Below, one piece after another: positions 44,931 through 58,000 of a stretch of 64,000 nucleotides of DNA. The notes under the pieces are model-generated. The model did no database searches. It saw only the letters and a list, made by a program, of their open reading frames with translations, and was not told where the DNA came from. Location of the stretch: the NCBI RefSeq assembly GCF_965363235.1, contig NC_134849.1, forward strand, positions 65,243,122 to 65,307,121, in the 5' to 3' direction. The position numbers and the translations under genes were made by a program. This DNA comes from Mytilus galloprovincialis. Its lineage: Eukaryota > Mollusca > Bivalvia > Mytilida > Mytilidae. Each line of letters opens with the position of its first letter. Position 1 is the stretch's first letter.

Positions 44931-46526
44931 TCTGACAGCCTACCAGTGAAGGGAACAAAGTCAAATGCATTGAAAGTGCTGAAATCTACTTATAGGGATG
45001 CCTTTCTGACTTCACTACCAGTCGTTGAGGATGACATTCAGAGTACTGTTATTCTTGAAGGAATGTTTCTTATCAACACCATTCCGTTATCATCACATAG
45101 AACATTCATTGATTATGCAGAATTTCTGTTTACCAGATGGATAGTAAAAACACATATTCAGTTTAAAGCTCAGGAGATACATGTAGTATTCGATCACCCA
45201 AATAGAAATGGTGAAAGTCCCAAGGATATTGAAAGATCAAGGCGCACAAAAGAATTCAACCAAGAGAATATTACCTACAATACTGTGTCATCAGATTTGC
45301 TTCTGCCAAACAACTGGAGAAATTTCCTAAATGTCCGTGACCATAAAAGAAAGTTTGTAAACTACCTCAGTTCTCAGGTGCTGGTGATGGAGAGATTAGT
45401 GAATTCTCTGATTTTAATAGTAATCATGAAGAGGGTGATACAAGAGTTTGGTTGCATGCGATACAGTCTAAATCACAAAGAATCATCATCTACAGTCCCG
45501 ATACAGACACATTCTTTGTTGGGCTACCGTTCATTAATTGTTTAGCTGACAAGACCATATACTTACAGCTGAAAGATTCCGCATTTGATCAACAATTTGT
45601 AGATATGCACAGGTTTTCATTGCAAATGTCAAATGATGCATGTTTAAAAGAGCTAGGAAACTCAGGGAATTGTTTACAGATGGTGTACATAGCAAGTGGA
45701 TGTGATTTTGTGTCCTTTTTTCATGGATATGGCAAAAAAACCTTTTTAGACATATTTCGTCTTAATGCCAACTTCATATCAAGTGATCTTTCAATTTGCA
45801 ATAAGGATAACATCAAAGGATTATGTGCTTTTTTCCGCCTCATTCTCTGTGTGTATTTTTCAAAACACCGTGCAGCATTCCAGCCTGCCTATTCAGTGAA
45901 GGAAATGTATGACAACACATTATGTGAAAGTGACTTAGATAAACACCTAGCACTTATTAAGAAATTCCGTGAGAATATGTGGGAACGTGTTGTATCAGAA
46001 GTCGAAATGATTCCTAATGCAGAGGCATTAAAATTGCATTGGTTAAGATGCTGCTGGGTTATGCAGTATTGGAAACAGAGCAGCACTAATTTTATGTCAC
46101 TTCCAGATATTAAATGTTTTGGATGGAATATGATAAATGGGGATGTTACAGTTGTTTGGGACTCTGAAGAGAATATGCAAAAAGTGAATGATACCATACA
46201 GTGGTATACCAAAGGTTGCTCTTGTAAAAGTGGGTGTACAACATTGAGGTGTAGTTGTAAGAAATCAGCCAACAAATTCTGCTCACCGGGTTGCAAGTGT
46301 GTCAACTGTGTAAATCTGCCTAATAATGTGCATCAGAATATTGCAGATGTCAGATCCAGATTCTCATTTCGAGGATAGTGAACCTGATGAGAACATTTCC
46401 TATGATTCTGGTTCAGAAATTGACCATAATGAAATTCCAATGGATACATCTGAAAATTCAGCCACTAACTACACTAACTACTGGGACACTTTTGAGAATT
46501 ACATTTTTGCCTTACCTACAGACTGA
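44931..46526 (+). pseudogene. FEN/PIN-like nuclease with C-terminal tesmin/TSO1-type CXC motif; two frame changes, 5' incomplete
   Basis: The first frame opens after TAA 44928-44930, has no ATG at its head, and may begin at an acceptor (GACAG|CC or CTACCAG|TG). It encodes an alpha/beta block with VVFDHPN (possible metal-binding Asp). Between about 45347 and 45430 the reading must shift from that frame to another to reach NHEEGDTRVWLHA, YSPDTDTFF and SGCDFVSFFHGYGKKTF, which together look like the acidic active site and helix-hairpin of FEN/XPG-type or PIN-like nucleases. A nine-Cys CXC motif follows at about 46207-46307 (CSCKSGC...CKCVNC). Around 46330-46360 a second shift back to the first frame gives an acidic tail (FEDSEPDENISYDSGSE) to TGA 46526; without it the protein stops at 46378. 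No plausible intron fixes the first shift. It is either a young pseudogene, carries sequence errors, or belongs to a decayed mobile element. Confidence 0.65.
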
Positions 46527-47190
46527 TGTGTTTTTTAATATTTCAAACATTTACTGTATTAATTTTTCATATTATCAAGGAACTTGATTGTCATATAACC
46601 TGTTATATATTTTTCCTGATTTGAATCAATAGAATTGTAATAATTTTTAAATTCTTGAAAAGTGGGGTTTCTTTTACCATAAAAATTATTTGAATTTGTC
46701 TTTAAATTACTGGGGGCACCCACTGTTTGACTATAAATACATTTAAGAGTAAAGGCTGTCGCGAAGTAGATCCTATTTTTTTTTTTTTTATTAAAAATAC
46801 ATATCATTATAATTTGTAATGATCAAATATGTAAACCTCCTTTCTTGGATCATATGAAGAATCATATTAAAAAAACTAGTATTTCTAAACATAAAACAGT
46901 TAAAAATCAGAACAAAATTTGTTTTCTTACATTAAATTTCAGTTTTGAGAATCTAGAAAAAGTTTATCATCCCCCCTTTTAGCCTCTTCTGTTCTGATTA
47001 TATTTCTTTGCAAAAAATATTGTTTAAGATTAAATAGGCTTTTATTTTTTATTGGATATTTACAAAGATTTTATTTATTAATGGCAGCATATGCATGAAG
47101 ATATCTAACTTGTATTAACCATCTAATTGGGGGAAAAAATATTATAATATTCTTTATATTATGTATACATACATGTACCATAGTTTTTGA
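46527..47190. other. AT-rich, no gene seen
   Basis: Nothing recognised beyond A/T runs and one T13 tract near 46780. Confidence 0.5.
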
Positions 47191-48127
47191 GTCCCCTACC
47201 AGTGAATTTTGAATGGACTTTAGGTTTGCACTCTTAAGTCTCTGTCTGTCAGTCTATCTGTCAATCCGTCCATCCTGCAAATCAGCTAAACATATTGTTT
47301 TTGGTTATGCTTGAAGATATTGGGTTTGATATTTGGTATATTATAGTATGAACATGACAAGTTAAAGATCAAGTTATAATTTTGTTCTGGTTTGACTAGC
47401 TTTTATCAGAATTATTACCCTTGTCTTAGAAAAATCACATTTTATTATAAGTAATCCATTTTCTGCCCTTTTTCCCCATTATGTTTGAAGATATTGGCTT
47501 CATATTTGTCATATAACTTTATATTTGAAAGTTACAGATCAAGTTTCAATTTTCTTCTGGTTGATGATATTTTGCAGAGATACATGTATATATGATACTC
47601 AGCCCTTGGTGTTTTACTACGGTTTCAGAAAAGGGAAAAGGTTTGGTACAATTAAAACTGTAATCCCGCTGCAAATGTTTGCACCTGTCCCAAGTCAGGA
47701 ATCTGATGTTCAGTAGTTGTTGTCTGTTAATGTAGTTCATATGTTTTTCTCAATTTCATTTAGATTACAATGTTGGTTTTCCCTTTTGAATGATTTTAAA
47801 ATTGTTATTATTTGGGCCCTTTATAGCTTTCTATTCGGTGAGAGCCAAGGCTCTGTGTTGAAGGCCATACCTTGACCTATAATGGTTTACTTTTATAAAT
47901 TGATATTTGGATGGAGAGTTGTCTCATTGGCACTCATACCACATCTTCCTAGATCAAGCACTAGAAAAATCACACAACAAATCAATTTTCTGCATTTCTA
48001 CTTTTAGTCATGCCAGACTACCATTATACTGATTTGATATTTGGTATATAGTTTTCACATGACAATTTACATATCAAGTTCAAATTTGTTTTTTTATCAG
48101 GAACAATAAATTTCAACTGGTAGGGGA
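47191..48127. mobile_element. probable element with TCCCCTACCAGT inverted ends
   Basis: GTCCCCTACCAGTGAATTTT on the left is mirrored by AAATTTCAACTGGTAGGGGA on the right. Inside, GAAGATATTGG-TTGATATTTG words recur about 190 bp apart, and 47806-47955 is a reversed short family A relative. Its right end is copied again at about 49440-49464 by the tandem duplication. Confidence 0.6.
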
Positions 48128-50700
48128 TGACAATATTCTCAGAATGTTGGTTACTATCCATGATGGTCTGTGTCCACACCTGTTAACCATTCTAATAATT
48201 AATACATTGTACTATATATATGCTGTTTCCTCGCTTTCAACTTTTATTCTGTTTGTATGTACATTGGAATTTGAAGATGTTGAATACATGTATACAATGT
48301 ATAATATTCTGTAATAGTCTGTATTTTATTGTGAATTTCCAGTTCGTTAAAACATATATAAAAATGTTTACAGCTTCATAATATGGCCACTGAAATGTCA
48401 ATTTTATTGTGAAATTTTCTGTGATTTCTGTCAACAAGGAGTGTCCAAAATTTACTAAAATTTTCATTAATAATATGGGAGGTTACTCTGGTTGCCTTAA
48501 ATAAAGAGCTGAAATTTAAGTAAATAAGTGCACTAAGGAAGACAACTCTTACATTTTTTAAAGTTTCATTTTTAACAGTTTCCTGGGGATTTGAATCAAT
48601 TTTAATTAAATTTGAATATTAATTTTTAAATCTTTTCTTTTGTAACAGCACTGTAAGTTTCAAATTAAAAAAATAGGAAATTAAGTATTAAAACTAAGCT
48701 CCTGCTGCTGGACAGGAGCAAATGTGTATCAAGTACTAGGACTAGGATTGTTAACTTCTTTAAAGAAAATCCCCCCCCCCCCCACCCCCCACCAAACCCT
48801 CACACCCCTTTTCCATATCAGTCATACAAAATCTATAGCTTTGCATTTGTTCCCCAAATTTAATTAATAAGATACTTTTTTTACCAGAAGTAAAGAAACA
48901 GATCACTTCAATTTGTTGCTTTTCTTTTAATTGCACTTCAGGTTTCTAAAAAGAATGGAAATTTATTATGAGCCTTTACTGCTTGAACAGGTCAAATTTC
49001 AGCTGGACAGACAATACATAAAAACACACTTTTCAACCAGAAGCAGTAAGGAAAACTGTTACTTAATTTGTCAGTTTTATTTTAATTGAATTTCAGATTC
49101 CAAAACCTTTGCAAATTTGTATTAGCTTTCAATGTTTTCTTAAACAGGTCAAAGCTATATTAAACTAGACAGAAAAAGAACACTTTTTGTCCAGAAGCAG
49201 TTAGGAAACAGATCACTAACTTTTTTTTTTTAATTTACACTTCAGGTTATTCAAAACACAAATAAGAAGCTGAGACCTACATAATATAGCCACTCAAAAG
49301 TATATTTCATGATATGTTTTGTGAACTTCGCCAATAGGGATTGTTTAATTAAATTTTCATTATACTGATTTGATATTTGGTATATAGTTTTCACATGACA
49401 ATTTACATATCAAGTTCAAATTTGTTTTTTTTATCAGGAACAATAAATTTCAACTGGTAGGGGATGACAATATTCTCAGAATGTTGGTTACTATCCATGA
49501 TGGTCTGTGTCCACACCTGTTAACCATTCTAATAATTAATACATTGTACTATATATATGCTGTTTCCTCGCTTTCAACTTTTATTCTGTTTGTATGTACA
49601 TTGGAATTTGAAGATGTTGAATACATGTATACAATGTATAATATTCTGTAATAGTCTGTATTTTATTGTGAATTTCCAGTTCGTTAAAACATATATAAAA
49701 ATGTTTACAGCTTCATAATATGGCCACTGAAATGTCAATTTTATTGTGAAATTTTCTGTGATTTCTGTCAACAAGGAGTGTCCAAAATTTACTAAAATTT
49801 TCATTAATAATATGGGAGGTTACTCTGGTTGCCTTAAATAAAGAGCTGAAATTTAAGTAAATAAGTGCACTAAGGAAGACAACTCTTACATTTTTTAAAG
49901 TTTCATTTTTAACAGTTTCCTGGGGATTTGAATCAATTTTAATTAAATTTGAATATTAATTTTTAAATCTTTTCTTTTGTAACAGCACTGTAAGTTTCAA
50001 ATTAAAAAAATAGGAAATTAAGTATTAAAACTAAGCTCCTGCTGCTGGACAGGAGCAAATGTGTATCAAGTACTAGGACTAGGATTGTTAACTTCTTTAA
50101 GAAAATTCCCCCCCCCCCTCCACCCCCCACCAAACCCTCACACCCCTTTTCCATATCAGTCATACAAAATCTATAGCTTTGCATTTGTTCCCCAAATTTA
50201 ATTAATAAGATACTTTTTTTACCAGAAGTAAAGAAACAGATCACTTCAATTTGTTGCTTTTCTTTTAATTGCACTTCAGGTTTCTAAAAAGAATGGAAAT
50301 TTATTATGAGCCTTTACTGCTTGAACAGGTCAAATTTCAGCTGGACAGACAATACATAAAAACACACTTTTCAACCAGAAGCAGTAAGGAAAACTGTTAC
50401 TTAATTTGTCAGTTTTATTTTAATTGAATTTCAGATTCCAAAACCTTTGCAAATTTGTATTAGCTTTCAATGTTTTCTTAAACAGGTCAAAGCTATATTA
50501 AACTAGACAGAAAAAGAACACTTTTTGTCCAGAAGCAGTAAGGAAACAGATCACTAACTTTTTTTTTTTTTTAATTTACACTTCAGGTTATTCAAAACAC
50601 AAATAAGAAGCTGAGACCTACATAATATAGCCACTCAAAAGTATATTTCATGATATGTTTTGTGAACTTCGCCAATAGGGATTGTTTAATTAAATTTTCA
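48022..50700. repeat. recent 1.34-kb tandem duplication
   Basis: Unit 1 is 48022-49357, unit 2 is 49358-50700. They differ only at homopolymers (C, T runs) and a handful of bases. The junction carries the microhomology CATTA. Each unit contains three diverged minirepeats of about 150 bp (ACCAGAAG-AGTAAGGAAAC...CACTTCAGGTT). Identical 76-codon open frames in both units have no family match. Confidence 0.95.
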
Positions 50701-50830
50701 TTACTTATATGGGAGGTTACTCTGGTTGCCTTAAATGAGAAGCTGTAAAATCAGATTTTAAGTGCACTAAGGAAGACAACTCTTACATTTTTTTAAGACT
50801 TAGTTTGAACCCAATTTTTTGGGGCAATTT
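50701..50830. repeat. older third partial copy of a segment of the 1.34-kb unit
   Basis: ATATGGGAGGTTACTCTGGT, GTGCACTAAGGAAGACAACT and CTTACATTTTTT match 48473-48560 and 49810-49895 with clear divergence, so the region had a repeat structure before the recent duplication. Confidence 0.8.
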
Positions 50831-51419
50831 ATAGAAAAGTTATAGCTAATTGAAAGATTTTAAACAGTATGTATCCATTCAATTTAAGATAACTTATATT
50901 TAAATATTCAGTTCTATTTATTCTTCTAATTGCAATTTCATGTTTTCAAAAAGTTAAATATTCTGTTCTATTTATTCTTTTAATTGCAATTTAATTTTTT
51001 CAAATTCTAAAATTCAGGAAATTAAGAACGAGTTCAGTTGTTTTTCTTAAACAAGTCAAGGCTAATTTGATACGTGACATGACAAAATCATCCTAATTGT
51101 GTTTTTTTTTAATCAGGTTATCAAGTAGCAGGTTGTAACCCCCCCTTTTATTTCCTATATCAGTCCCCAACTGAAATAGTCAATGGCTTTCCAAACTACA
51201 TTTACCAGAAATTATCAATGTACTGAATTCATCTGTCACATTTCCCAAAATATATTTTAACAGGAGGAATATTGAAACAGATTCATATTTATCTTGATGA
51301 TCAGAGAGGAGTGTACAACTGATTTTTGAATTATTTAATCAATTACAAGAAAGCTGAAATGAATTGAAATTTGTTATTTCTTGCAGATTTACCAAAAAAA
51401 CCAAGTCCCAGTGAGTAAC

Positions 51420-52016
51420 ATGTCTAATCGTACAATGGTGTTGATTTTAGGGCATAGTTTTATTCATCGTTTGTCTTATAAAATTACAAACACATGGGAT
51501 AGGATACTTGTCCAGAACCTCAATTTGAGGGAGGCAGGTGTGAGAACACATTTTTTAGGTTTTGGGGGTGGTAACATTGATACTCTACTGAAAGATAAAA
51601 AGGGTAGCATTCGTGACGAATGCCTGGAATTTCCTCCAGATATTGTAGTTTTGCAAATAGGTGGCAATGACCTAGACAACAAGCCTTTTGATATGCATGT
51701 TTATGTAAGGAAAGTGGTTTCCTTTATAAATATTTTGCAGCAGACATATGGAGTTAAAAAGGTAGTTGTATGTGAAATATTTGGTAGGAGGAGTTTGTCA
51801 CTGCCAACCCAGGTTTACCACTATGGCAAACAATACATAGACCAGTATTTATATTTGGAATTTAAAGACAACCCTACAGTCAACTTTTGGTTCCATGGAT
51901 CCTGCCTTGTAGCTCAGGACAAGTTGTTCATATGGGATGGAACGCACCTTAATTTAGAAGGAACTCGAAGATTTTTTAAAAGTCTTCGAGGTGCTGTACT
52001 GAATGCTATGAAGTAA
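51420..52016 (+). CDS. SGNH-hydrolase-like protein, 198 residues, single exon
   Basis: The ATG at 51420 is the first in frame; the frame upstream runs through an acceptor-like TTTCTTGCAG at 51386, so this could be a final exon of a longer gene. SGNH blocks: GHSF (Ser13, with GHS replacing the usual GDS), GFGGGN (Gly about 49-51), QIGGND (Asn83) and WDGTHLN (Asp173, His176). The full Ser-Gly-Asn-His set is therefore present and the length suits a minimal SGNH fold. These enzymes hydrolyse esters; the substrate cannot be read from sequence. There is no signal peptide, so a cytosolic role is likely. Similar SGNH domains occur in Ngaro/DIRS-type and LINE retroelements of aquatic animals, so an element origin is possible; no reverse transcriptase or recombinase lies next to it here. 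The frame is intact. Confidence 0.85.
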   Translation: MSNRTMVLILGHSFIHRLSYKITNTWDRILVQNLNLREAGVRTHFLGFGGGNIDTLLKDKKGSIRDECLEFPPDIVVLQIGGNDLDNKPFDMHVYVRKVVSFINILQQTYGVKKVVVCEIFGRRSLSLPTQVYHYGKQYIDQYLYLEFKDNPTVNFWFHGSCLVAQDKLFIWDGTHLNLEGTRRFFKSLRGAVLNAMK

Positions 52017-52069
52017 ATGTTGAAAATTTAGAATTTTAAAGCCACACACATTTTCAGTACAGCATCTAC

Positions 52070-52075
52070 AATAAA
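52070..52075 (+). promoter_or_regulatory. candidate poly(A) signal for the SGNH gene
   Basis: AATAAA 54 bp after the stop codon at 52016. A short 3' UTR of this size would be ordinary. Confidence 0.5.
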
Positions 52076-52192
52076 TATAATACTGACGATCTTCAACAAT
52101 GATCCAATCAGATATGATTAAAAAATTTAAGAAAAAAAGTATGGTACCACAAATACTTAAAATTGTTAGTCAATGGTTTTAAAATATTTGAA

Positions 52193-52335
52193 AAGCCAGC
52201 TGAAGGACGCCTCCGGGTGCGGGAATTTCTCGCTACATTGAAGACCTGTTGGTGACCTTCTGCTGTTTTTTTTTGTTTTTTTGGTCGGGTTGTTGTCTCT
52301 TTGACACATTCCCCATTTCCATTCTCAATTTTAAT
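52193..52335 (+). repeat. dispersed repeat family H, copy
   Basis: AGCCAGCTGAAGGACGCCTC, CGGGTGCGGGAATTTCTCGC, TGGTGACCTTCTGCTG and TTGACACATTCCCCATTTCC; same order as 6318-6460. Confidence 0.85.
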
Positions 52336-54961
52336 AAATAACATGAAAAAAGGCATCTGAATCATAAACAAATATTTTTTTTGGTGTTTTTGCAAGCCTA
52401 GGTCATTGCCATCTATCAAATAGGAAACATGGCATTATTTTATAGAATCTAATCCTCCAAATTTTGGTATATAGATATTCTTTTTGCATTCTCTTCTTGG
52501 ACAGTAGTCTATAAGTTTGGCTTATGTTGGTATATATATACATACTTTCTTGCAGTCTCTTCATGGACCATCAATAAGTTAGGTTGATATTGGTATAAAT
52601 AGAGACACTATTTACATTTGTAATTCTTAATAGTTCCAATTTTTTTGTTTTGTTATCACATTCACAAGCTGATGAAAAAACATGGACAAAAAGTAAACCC
52701 AGTTAGCTTGTTTATCTGTTTCAAATTATTTCAGTGTAAAACCTAAGCAGTAGTGATACAATTGCATACGCTTATTTCTATGGGGTAAAAATTCTCTGAG
52801 GGGTTTAGGTATATTATATGTCCATGTTGTTATTTTTTTTCATTGCTTAAAACTATTTCACTTTTTTCTGTGATATAATTGCTCTGGTATTGAGGATGAA
52901 TTAGGTGCTCATTGGCAAGCAGTTGCTGTTAATATTGTTTTACCCAGTAAATTAAATAAGATGTAAGGAGTTCATAGAGTTGGAGGATTTGAATCTAAAA
53001 AATTATTTTGTGGATCCTATGTGAACATTTTATTCTTTAAAGTTTTGAAATGGAATAGAACTTGGGTAAATTGCCAATGGTAAGATTTAATGATTCATAC
53101 AAATGCAATTTGGTGGTATAAATTAATGAGATAACAAACCAATAGCAAACCCATTTTAAAAATTAGGCTTTCAGTTGTTTATTGAATAGCTGCATAATTG
53201 TACAATGGTGTTGGTCATTATAATTTGGTATATAACTTAACTACAAAGCAATGTTTTTCTGTTACCTGGAAATAAGTGTTATTCAAATTTGTCTATATTT
53301 TTTTCTAGTATTCCTGAAGATTTTTTAGCCAATACAGTATGACTGGTTTAATGAGATAAAACCATATAGTTCCTAAAGGACTATAACTATTTTCTATTTC
53401 CCTTAAGTGTTTAAAGGTCAATGCAATATGATGATTCTGTTATACTTTTTCAGCATTTTGCTCATTGCTAAATGAAATAAATAAAGAGATGTGGTATGGG
53501 TGAAAATGAGACATCTCCCCATCCAAGTCACAATGTAAAGTTAGCAATTTATATAGGTCAAATTACAGTCCTAACAGTTAGAACATTGTTGCATTATTAT
53601 TAAAAAACTGGGTGGAAAAAATATTTGAAAACCTAATGATTAAGCCAAGAGTGTTATATACATGTGTTCTGAAAGTTTAACCATCTTGAAAATATAAATA
53701 TGATAAAGATATAAAACAACTTGCAGACACAATTTCTTTGGGGCTGGAAAGCAATTTTATACTTATATGTATTGATTTATTCATTCATTTACTGTGAATG
53801 TTACTACATTTAAGATTATTCTATTGTATCTGATGATATGCATATTTTTTTAACCAAACTTGTAACAGTGAACTTATAAATCTGAATGAAATTGATTTAT
53901 GGCTTAATCAGTTAAAAGGGAAACATTTTGATTAAATTTAGGGTATTTGGTAAGCAGTTGTATAGTCATTTATAAATCTCATTTCCAAGAGTTTTTTGGG
54001 CCTCTTCTTGGTTGTTAAGTTTAAAGTCATTAATTAGTATTGAAATAAGATGTGATTGCTAGTGAGACTATCCATCCATGTCAGTTTTAAGGGAACCAGT
54101 AATTGTCACTTGTTTCATATTTGTTATGAAGTTGTATAAGCATTTTTTCCTTTAATTTTATAAGAAGTCTATGATATTTGGTATGTCTTTTACATGGAGG
54201 ATTTTGAAGTTATATCTTTAGTCATGGTTAATTGATTTTGAAAGTTTTGCATAGCTTATATGGTTGTCATACAACTTTACAAATTTAAGACATACATGTA
54301 TCTCTGTGTCAAACAGTTTATTAAATACTTAGTCCCCTTCACAAACACCATTCAGATAGAACTACTATCCACTTTACAACTAAGATTTGTAATAAATATA
54401 TATATAACATGCTTCAATGTTTATTCAACTTTACAAATTTATTATTGGTATGCAGTTGAATATAAGTTAAACCAACTAGTACTAAAAAAAAGTATACATA
54501 GTATATAAAGGATTTAATAATTTTTTATTTCAAAACTTCACTTTTATTCTTGAGATGAATTTGATAAGTCTGATGATATTGAACCAAACAGGCATCATAA
54601 AACGTTGTCCATAGGGTTGGACACTGACGTTTATGGTGATGTCAGCCATTGGTTTAATAAATTTTTATATAAAAAATCATACTTTTTGGTAAGACGATTG
54701 TTCATTAACTGCTAATGATACAGATGAGTTTAGTTGATAACATGCATGAAGTAAATTGATGTTCCATGTGGTCATTCATTTGTATATTTTACTTATTGTA
54801 GCTATGAAATATAATGAAAACTGTGTAAAGCAACAATTGATCTCGTCCTAGGTCCTACCACACACATATGGCATTAGATAGAGTTCACTGACTGACATAT
54901 ACTGTCCAATATCATAAAGTATATCAATTCCAATCAAGTTCTTCCTGGAAATAAATTTTGA
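52336..54961. other. AT-rich, no gene seen
   Basis: 53482-53575 is a short family A relative (AGATGTGGTATGGGTGAAAA). No exon was supported elsewhere. Confidence 0.5.
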
Positions 54962-55085
54962 GCAACTGCACACAGGGGCAAATCCAGCCATTTCAAAAAG
55001 GGGAGGTTTCCAAACCAGGCCAAAGAGGGGGGGTCCAACTGTATGTCCCCATTCAAATGCATTGATCAACCAAAAAAAAGGGGGT
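54962..55085. repeat. dispersed repeat family D, copy
   Basis: AGGGGCAAATCCAGCCATTT, GGGGTCCAACTGTATGTCCC and CATTCAAATGCATTGATCAA match 44205-44365 in the same orientation. Confidence 0.7.
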
Positions 55086-58000
55086 GTTCTTATTTTGTCA
55101 ATAAATGTGAATGTTCTGAAAAATAAATGTCACATAAACTGGATTTTTTTTTTTCATACTTTCTCCTGATAGAAAATGATTAGAATGGGTTCTAAAACAT
55201 TTAAAAATATTTATAAATATTAAAATTTATTGTAACATAATTGACATGATGGGGATGGGGCTCTAGTAAATTTACACCATTACAAGTAGGTTGCAAGGTC
55301 TATATCTTTTTAAGGTCATGGGTCACAGCTCCATTTAAATGTAGGTCACTATGTTTTCCATGTCATAGGTTGCATTTTGTCATATTGTACATTTGCACCT
55401 TTACAATTGTATTTGATATCAAGATTCCATGTTGAAGATATCAGATTTCATGTTGTATGTATGTTAAGTTGTGTGGTAAAATGGCTTGCCTATTTGCAAC
55501 GCTAAGTTCACAGGGCGAGATAATTGAATGCTATTAAGGTCATCACATAATACTTGCTGGCTTTTTACTTATTAATTCACTTTTGTTGTTTTTATATTTA
55601 TTATTAATTATTTATTATAGTTTTATTTATTTAATATGATTTATATTATTTTGGTTTCATTTCCTTTATTTATATTTTTACTTATTTACAACATTATCTT
55701 TTGTTTTATAGTACAATAAAACTGGTCACATACCATTTCATGGTTAATTATAAAACTTACAATTATGAAATTTCAGATTACCAAGCATTTGTAAGTTTCC
55801 CTCTTTTTGAGGTTGGTTATATTATGCTGATTTAATAGTAGGTGGAGGTGATACTAATATTTCTTTTTTTTTAATGTTATGTAGCCTTACAGTTCATTAT
55901 AATGCTTTCTTTAAAAAAAAAAGGTAAAATTTCAAAGTTTACTTCTAATTTATTTCTTTTAAAAAAGAATGAAAAGTATAATTTTAAAAAGACACAATCA
56001 GTTAAAATCTATAGAGTCCTATTAGAAAAGAACCAAAATAGCAAGACCAACTTTTTTTCAAAGAACTGGTTAACTTTAAAAGGTAACCTTTTTATAGATA
56101 AATTAGCTCAGACTTCTCTTTAAAATAATTTCTTAACATAAGGTTAACCTAATTTCAATAATTGGTGGGTAAAGTGTAAAAATACTGTCAGGTTGAATGT
56201 AAGTATGTTTACATTGTTTGTAGGTTGTTTTGTTTATTGTTTGTTTATTGTTTATAAATAGTTTGCAAATACCCCTTTCTGGCTTTGCTGGTTGTTATGT
56301 TTTAAATATGTTAAAGCCAGGAGTAGAACTCTGTGTACTGCTAAACACAGCAATCATGTTTCTATTCTAAAAATGGGATGTAAATCTTCAACATGAAATT
56401 CAGAATATATTTGTTGATAAATTATTAAATGAAAATTGTATTTTTTTCTTAATCAAAATCTTTAAATCCTTATTAATAAATGTCTTTATTTGGTTTAAAA
56501 ATAATGTTTTTATACATACCGGTTATATACATTTTTTAAACTGTTAGGAACCAAACTTGTGAATAGTAGGTATTTTTTCCATTTTTCTTTGTCTTGTTTC
56601 AAAGTATAAAATAAAAGACTTTGTGTCCCCAAATTACTTATTTCAGTTAAAAGGGTCCGAAATAAATGATAAATAATTTGTTTGCATTCAAAATTATATA
56701 GATTTTAATACTATTCATATTATTTTGGCATTTTCTAAATTTATTCCTGTAAGTACTTTAATAATAAATTAATTTCTATTCATTTGAATTTTAGTTAAGT
56801 TTTTTAACTATTGAAATGTATTGTATTTCCTTTTTTGATTTATTTAAAATTGTGATTCAGCTGTGAAACCAATAATCAAAAACAAATCTTCATTTTTCAA
56901 ATGTATTTTTTTTCTTTTGATAATTGAATAAGGGTTTTTAAATTATTAATAAAGGGGTAATGAACACGAGTTCTGCTCATAATTCAGTTCAAAGGTAATG
57001 ATTATTTTATATTGAAAAAATTTAACATAAAATTTACAAAATGCACTTCTGTAGATAGCCTACCAGATATAATCTAGTAACTTCAATTTATTTCATCTGG
57101 ATTTTTTTTAATGAAGATGAAGATTAATATACTTTTTAAATTATTTTTTTATTGTTTAATTGTTCTTTGAACTGGATTGCTAGAGGGCCTCTAGATATTG
57201 TTAGAACAGTATGGACAAAAATATATTTCTGTGGTCTCATTTTTTGTTAAAAAGAAATAAATATTAAAACATTTTGTTTCTGTCATTGGCAATATTTACA
57301 AACAATTATTTACCTAAAATATGTGGTTTAATATGTCTCTGATTAATTTAATTATCAACTATGAGCTGTTCTTTTCTTCAGAAATTAGGGATGACATTTT
57401 TTATGGCAGCTGAATAACTGAAATGAAACCATGAAATATTTTTCAATACATTCTTACAATTATCAGGAGTGTATCCACCAATAAAACCGGTGGACGTGTT
57501 ATATTCAAATACTCAGTCTCTGGAGACCACTATTTACTTTTTTTTTTTAAATAACAGAGGATGGGCAAAACTGATCTATTAATCTCCTTACAGTTGCAGG
57601 ACAGGACACTGACAGGCAGACCTGGTATTTAACAAATTTACCGTTTTTTTCAATGCTAATTTTAGGAACTGAAACTCACATTTTTAATAATCTCAAATTT
57701 GTGCTTAGTAACACTGCTTTACAAATCAATAATAAGGGGCAAACATTTGTTCAGTCATAATATGATCACCGTCGTGTTGTTGTTGTTTAGGGATCGAGTT
57801 ATTCCCCTTTGAACGTCCCATTTTTCGACTTGTTGAATCGTCACACAGCTGGTTTACCTACCGAGTTTTTCTATCAGTGAGCTTTTCTTCAACAAAATAT
57901 TAATAGTTATCATCTCATCTATAGGAATATACGTTACTATTTGGTGTGTCATTTCAATCTTAATATATTTATTTTCAAGTGTCACTTCCGCGGCCCGTAT

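Noticed and set aside
45378..45420. Short intron to explain the first frame change in the FEN/CXC locus
   Set aside because: The only GT..AG option is about 43 nt, and joining at its acceptors meets an immediate stop codon.
48237..49804. Identical 76-codon open frames 1337 bp apart
   Set aside because: Duplicated because the DNA is duplicated; composition is AT-driven and no family is recognisable.
55902..56123. 73-codon Lys/Asn-rich open frame
   Set aside because: Composition follows the AT-rich DNA; no family, no partner exon.
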